The notes beneath the pieces are model-generated. The model was given only the letters and a program-made list of their open reading frames with translations, ran no database searches and was not told where the DNA came from. From NCBI GenBank assembly GCA_934277655.1, contig CAKQVC010000114.1:1-6817 (forward strand): a DNA stretch of 6,817 bases. Direction: 5' to 3'. The position numbers were made by a program, and so were the translations under genes. Positions 6,200 through 6,817 of this stretch are shown piece after piece. Numbering within the stretch: position 1 is the first letter of the stretch; each line of letters opens with the position of its first letter. The DNA comes from an uncultured Clostridia bacterium. GTDB lineage: Bacteria > Bacillota > Clostridia > Peptostreptococcales > Anaerovoracaceae.

Positions 6200-6817
6200 C
6201 TATAATGCTTCAATTTCTTTTTCTGTAAGCCCGGTGTTCTTCGCAATCACATCAATCGGAATGCCGGAAAGCTTAAGGTTCTTTGCGATTTCCCTCTGTT
6301 TTTGCGCGGCTCCTTTTTTAAGTCCAATGGCTTCCCCTTGAGCAAGTCCTTCGGCAAGCCCTTCTGCAAGCCCTTCTGCAAGCCCTTCTCTGCGACCACC
6401 TTCTCTCATAGAGGCCTGATCGTGCAGGAACATCATGCGGCGTTCCGCTAACGCTGCCGCCTTCTCTTCTGTCGTCGCTTTCCGATATATGTTTTCAGCC
6501 ATGATGATTTCCTCCTCACTCTCACATATCTCCTGTACAGAGTTTTTGTAGTTCTCATCATCAGCATATCTCAGATAAACCGCAAGTCGTTCGATTGGAT
6601 TCATCTCCGCAAGCGGCTTATTGGGATCCACTTTACCAAGTTCCAGGAAGTGAAACTCCAAACGGTCACACAGGCGATGTCCGGTTTTCTGCTCTCTCAC
6701 ATCAAAAATGCTGTGGCAGCCGATTTCCTTTGGAAACAGCTTATTCTGGATGATGGAAACTACAATGCTTTTCTTCATCTTATCATAAGACTGACCGGAT
6801 TGCAATGAGGAATTGAC
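6200..6817 (-). CDS. Rpn-family PD-(D/E)XK nuclease / putative transposase, C-terminal part
   Basis: This resembles the Rpn (recombination-promoting nuclease) / PDDEXK_2 family, chromosomal DNA endonucleases often annotated as transposases. About 205 codons are visible and the frame is open at the window edge, reading V-N-S-S-L ahead of the first internal TTG, so the N-terminus with the catalytic D-ExK residues lies outside. Family signs are the SGQSYDKMKKSIVVSI block followed by KLFP, then EFHFLELGK, the PIERLAVYLRYADDE segment, a charged helical stretch, the EGLA repeats (four copies at 6341-6388), and the typical end with LKLSGIPIDVIAKNTGL and KEIEAL. The visible frame is uninterrupted to its TAG. 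No inverted repeats or target duplications bound it here. The catalytic half cannot be assessed, so activity is unknown. Confidence 0.88.
   Translation of the reverse strand, partial: VNSSLQSGQSYDKMKKSIVVSIIQNKLFPKEIGCHSIFDVREQKTGHRLCDRLEFHFLELGKVDPNKPLAEMNPIERLAVYLRYADDENYKNSVQEICESEEEIIMAENIYRKATTEEKAAALAERRMMFLHDQASMREGGRREGLAEGLAEGLAEGLAQGEAIGLKKGAAQKQREIAKNLKLSGIPIDVIAKNTGLTEKEIEAL
6341..6388 (-). repeat. Four tandem 12-bp repeats encoding EGLA
   Basis: The minus-strand unit GAAGGGCTTGCA (Glu-Gly-Leu-Ala) occurs four times without gaps. The two copies at 6365-6388 are identical, the copy at 6353-6364 differs by one base and the one at 6341-6352 by two. It lies inside the Rpn-family gene and keeps the frame, so gain or loss of units would only change the length of a helical, low-complexity linker. 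Confidence 0.9.

Noticed and set aside
6341..6388. Short CRISPR-like array
   Set aside because: The units are contiguous 12-mers without spacers and encode EGLA in frame within a gene.
6803..6805. TTG as the start of the Rpn-family protein
   Set aside because: The frame continues open to the window edge, and family proteins have a catalytic N-terminal half, so this is an internal codon of a truncated gene.

Overview
The window reads as chromosomal DNA of an anaerobic Clostridia-type Firmicute, most likely a gut Lachnospiraceae. This is inferred from the gene order rnfC-D-G-E-A-B, the strong AGGAGG-type ribosome binding sites, the moderate GC content and the Rpn-family gene with its EGLA repeats. 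No taxonomic marker gene is present, so the family-level assignment is a guess. Every gene I accept is on the minus strand, so transcription runs from high to low coordinates.

Layout in the direction of transcription. (1) 6817-6200: the 3' part of a PD-(D/E)XK nuclease/transposase of the Rpn family, cut off by the window edge. (2) 6199-5878: a 322-bp gap without a gene. It holds a perfect 10-bp inverted repeat that may be a terminator, a direct repeat lying against a good sigma-70-type promoter, and a GC-rich leader able to fold. (3) 5877-5050: a 275-aa protein of unknown function, followed by a clear intrinsic terminator. (4) 5013-4896: an A/T-tract region and the likely rnf promoter. (5) 4895-1: rnfC, rnfD, rnfG, rnfE, rnfA and most of rnfB, packed as one operon with 1-bp stop/start overlaps (TAATG) at three junctions, an 11-bp overlap at rnfD/rnfG and a 15-bp gap before rnfB. 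rnfB is still open at position 1.

The six Rnf proteins form a membrane ferredoxin:NAD+ oxidoreductase. RnfB takes electrons from reduced ferredoxin through iron-sulfur clusters. Cysteines of RnfA and RnfE hold a cluster inside the membrane. RnfG and RnfD carry covalently bound FMN, and RnfC reduces NAD+ at the cytoplasmic face. The electron flow drives Na+ or H+ export; the sequence does not show which. All expected cofactor residues are visible: C364-C413 clusters in RnfC, T160 in RnfD, T165 in RnfG, C29/C112 in RnfE, C26/C113 in RnfA and C49/C52/C57/C76 plus ferredoxin clusters in RnfB. The flavin transferase ApbE needed for FMN attachment is not in the window.

Most of the window is a well-understood energy-conservation operon. 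The parts worth a second look are the extra four-cysteine tail on RnfE, the unrecognised 275-aa protein with its structured leader and repeat-bearing promoter, and the intergenic inverted repeat behind the Rpn gene.
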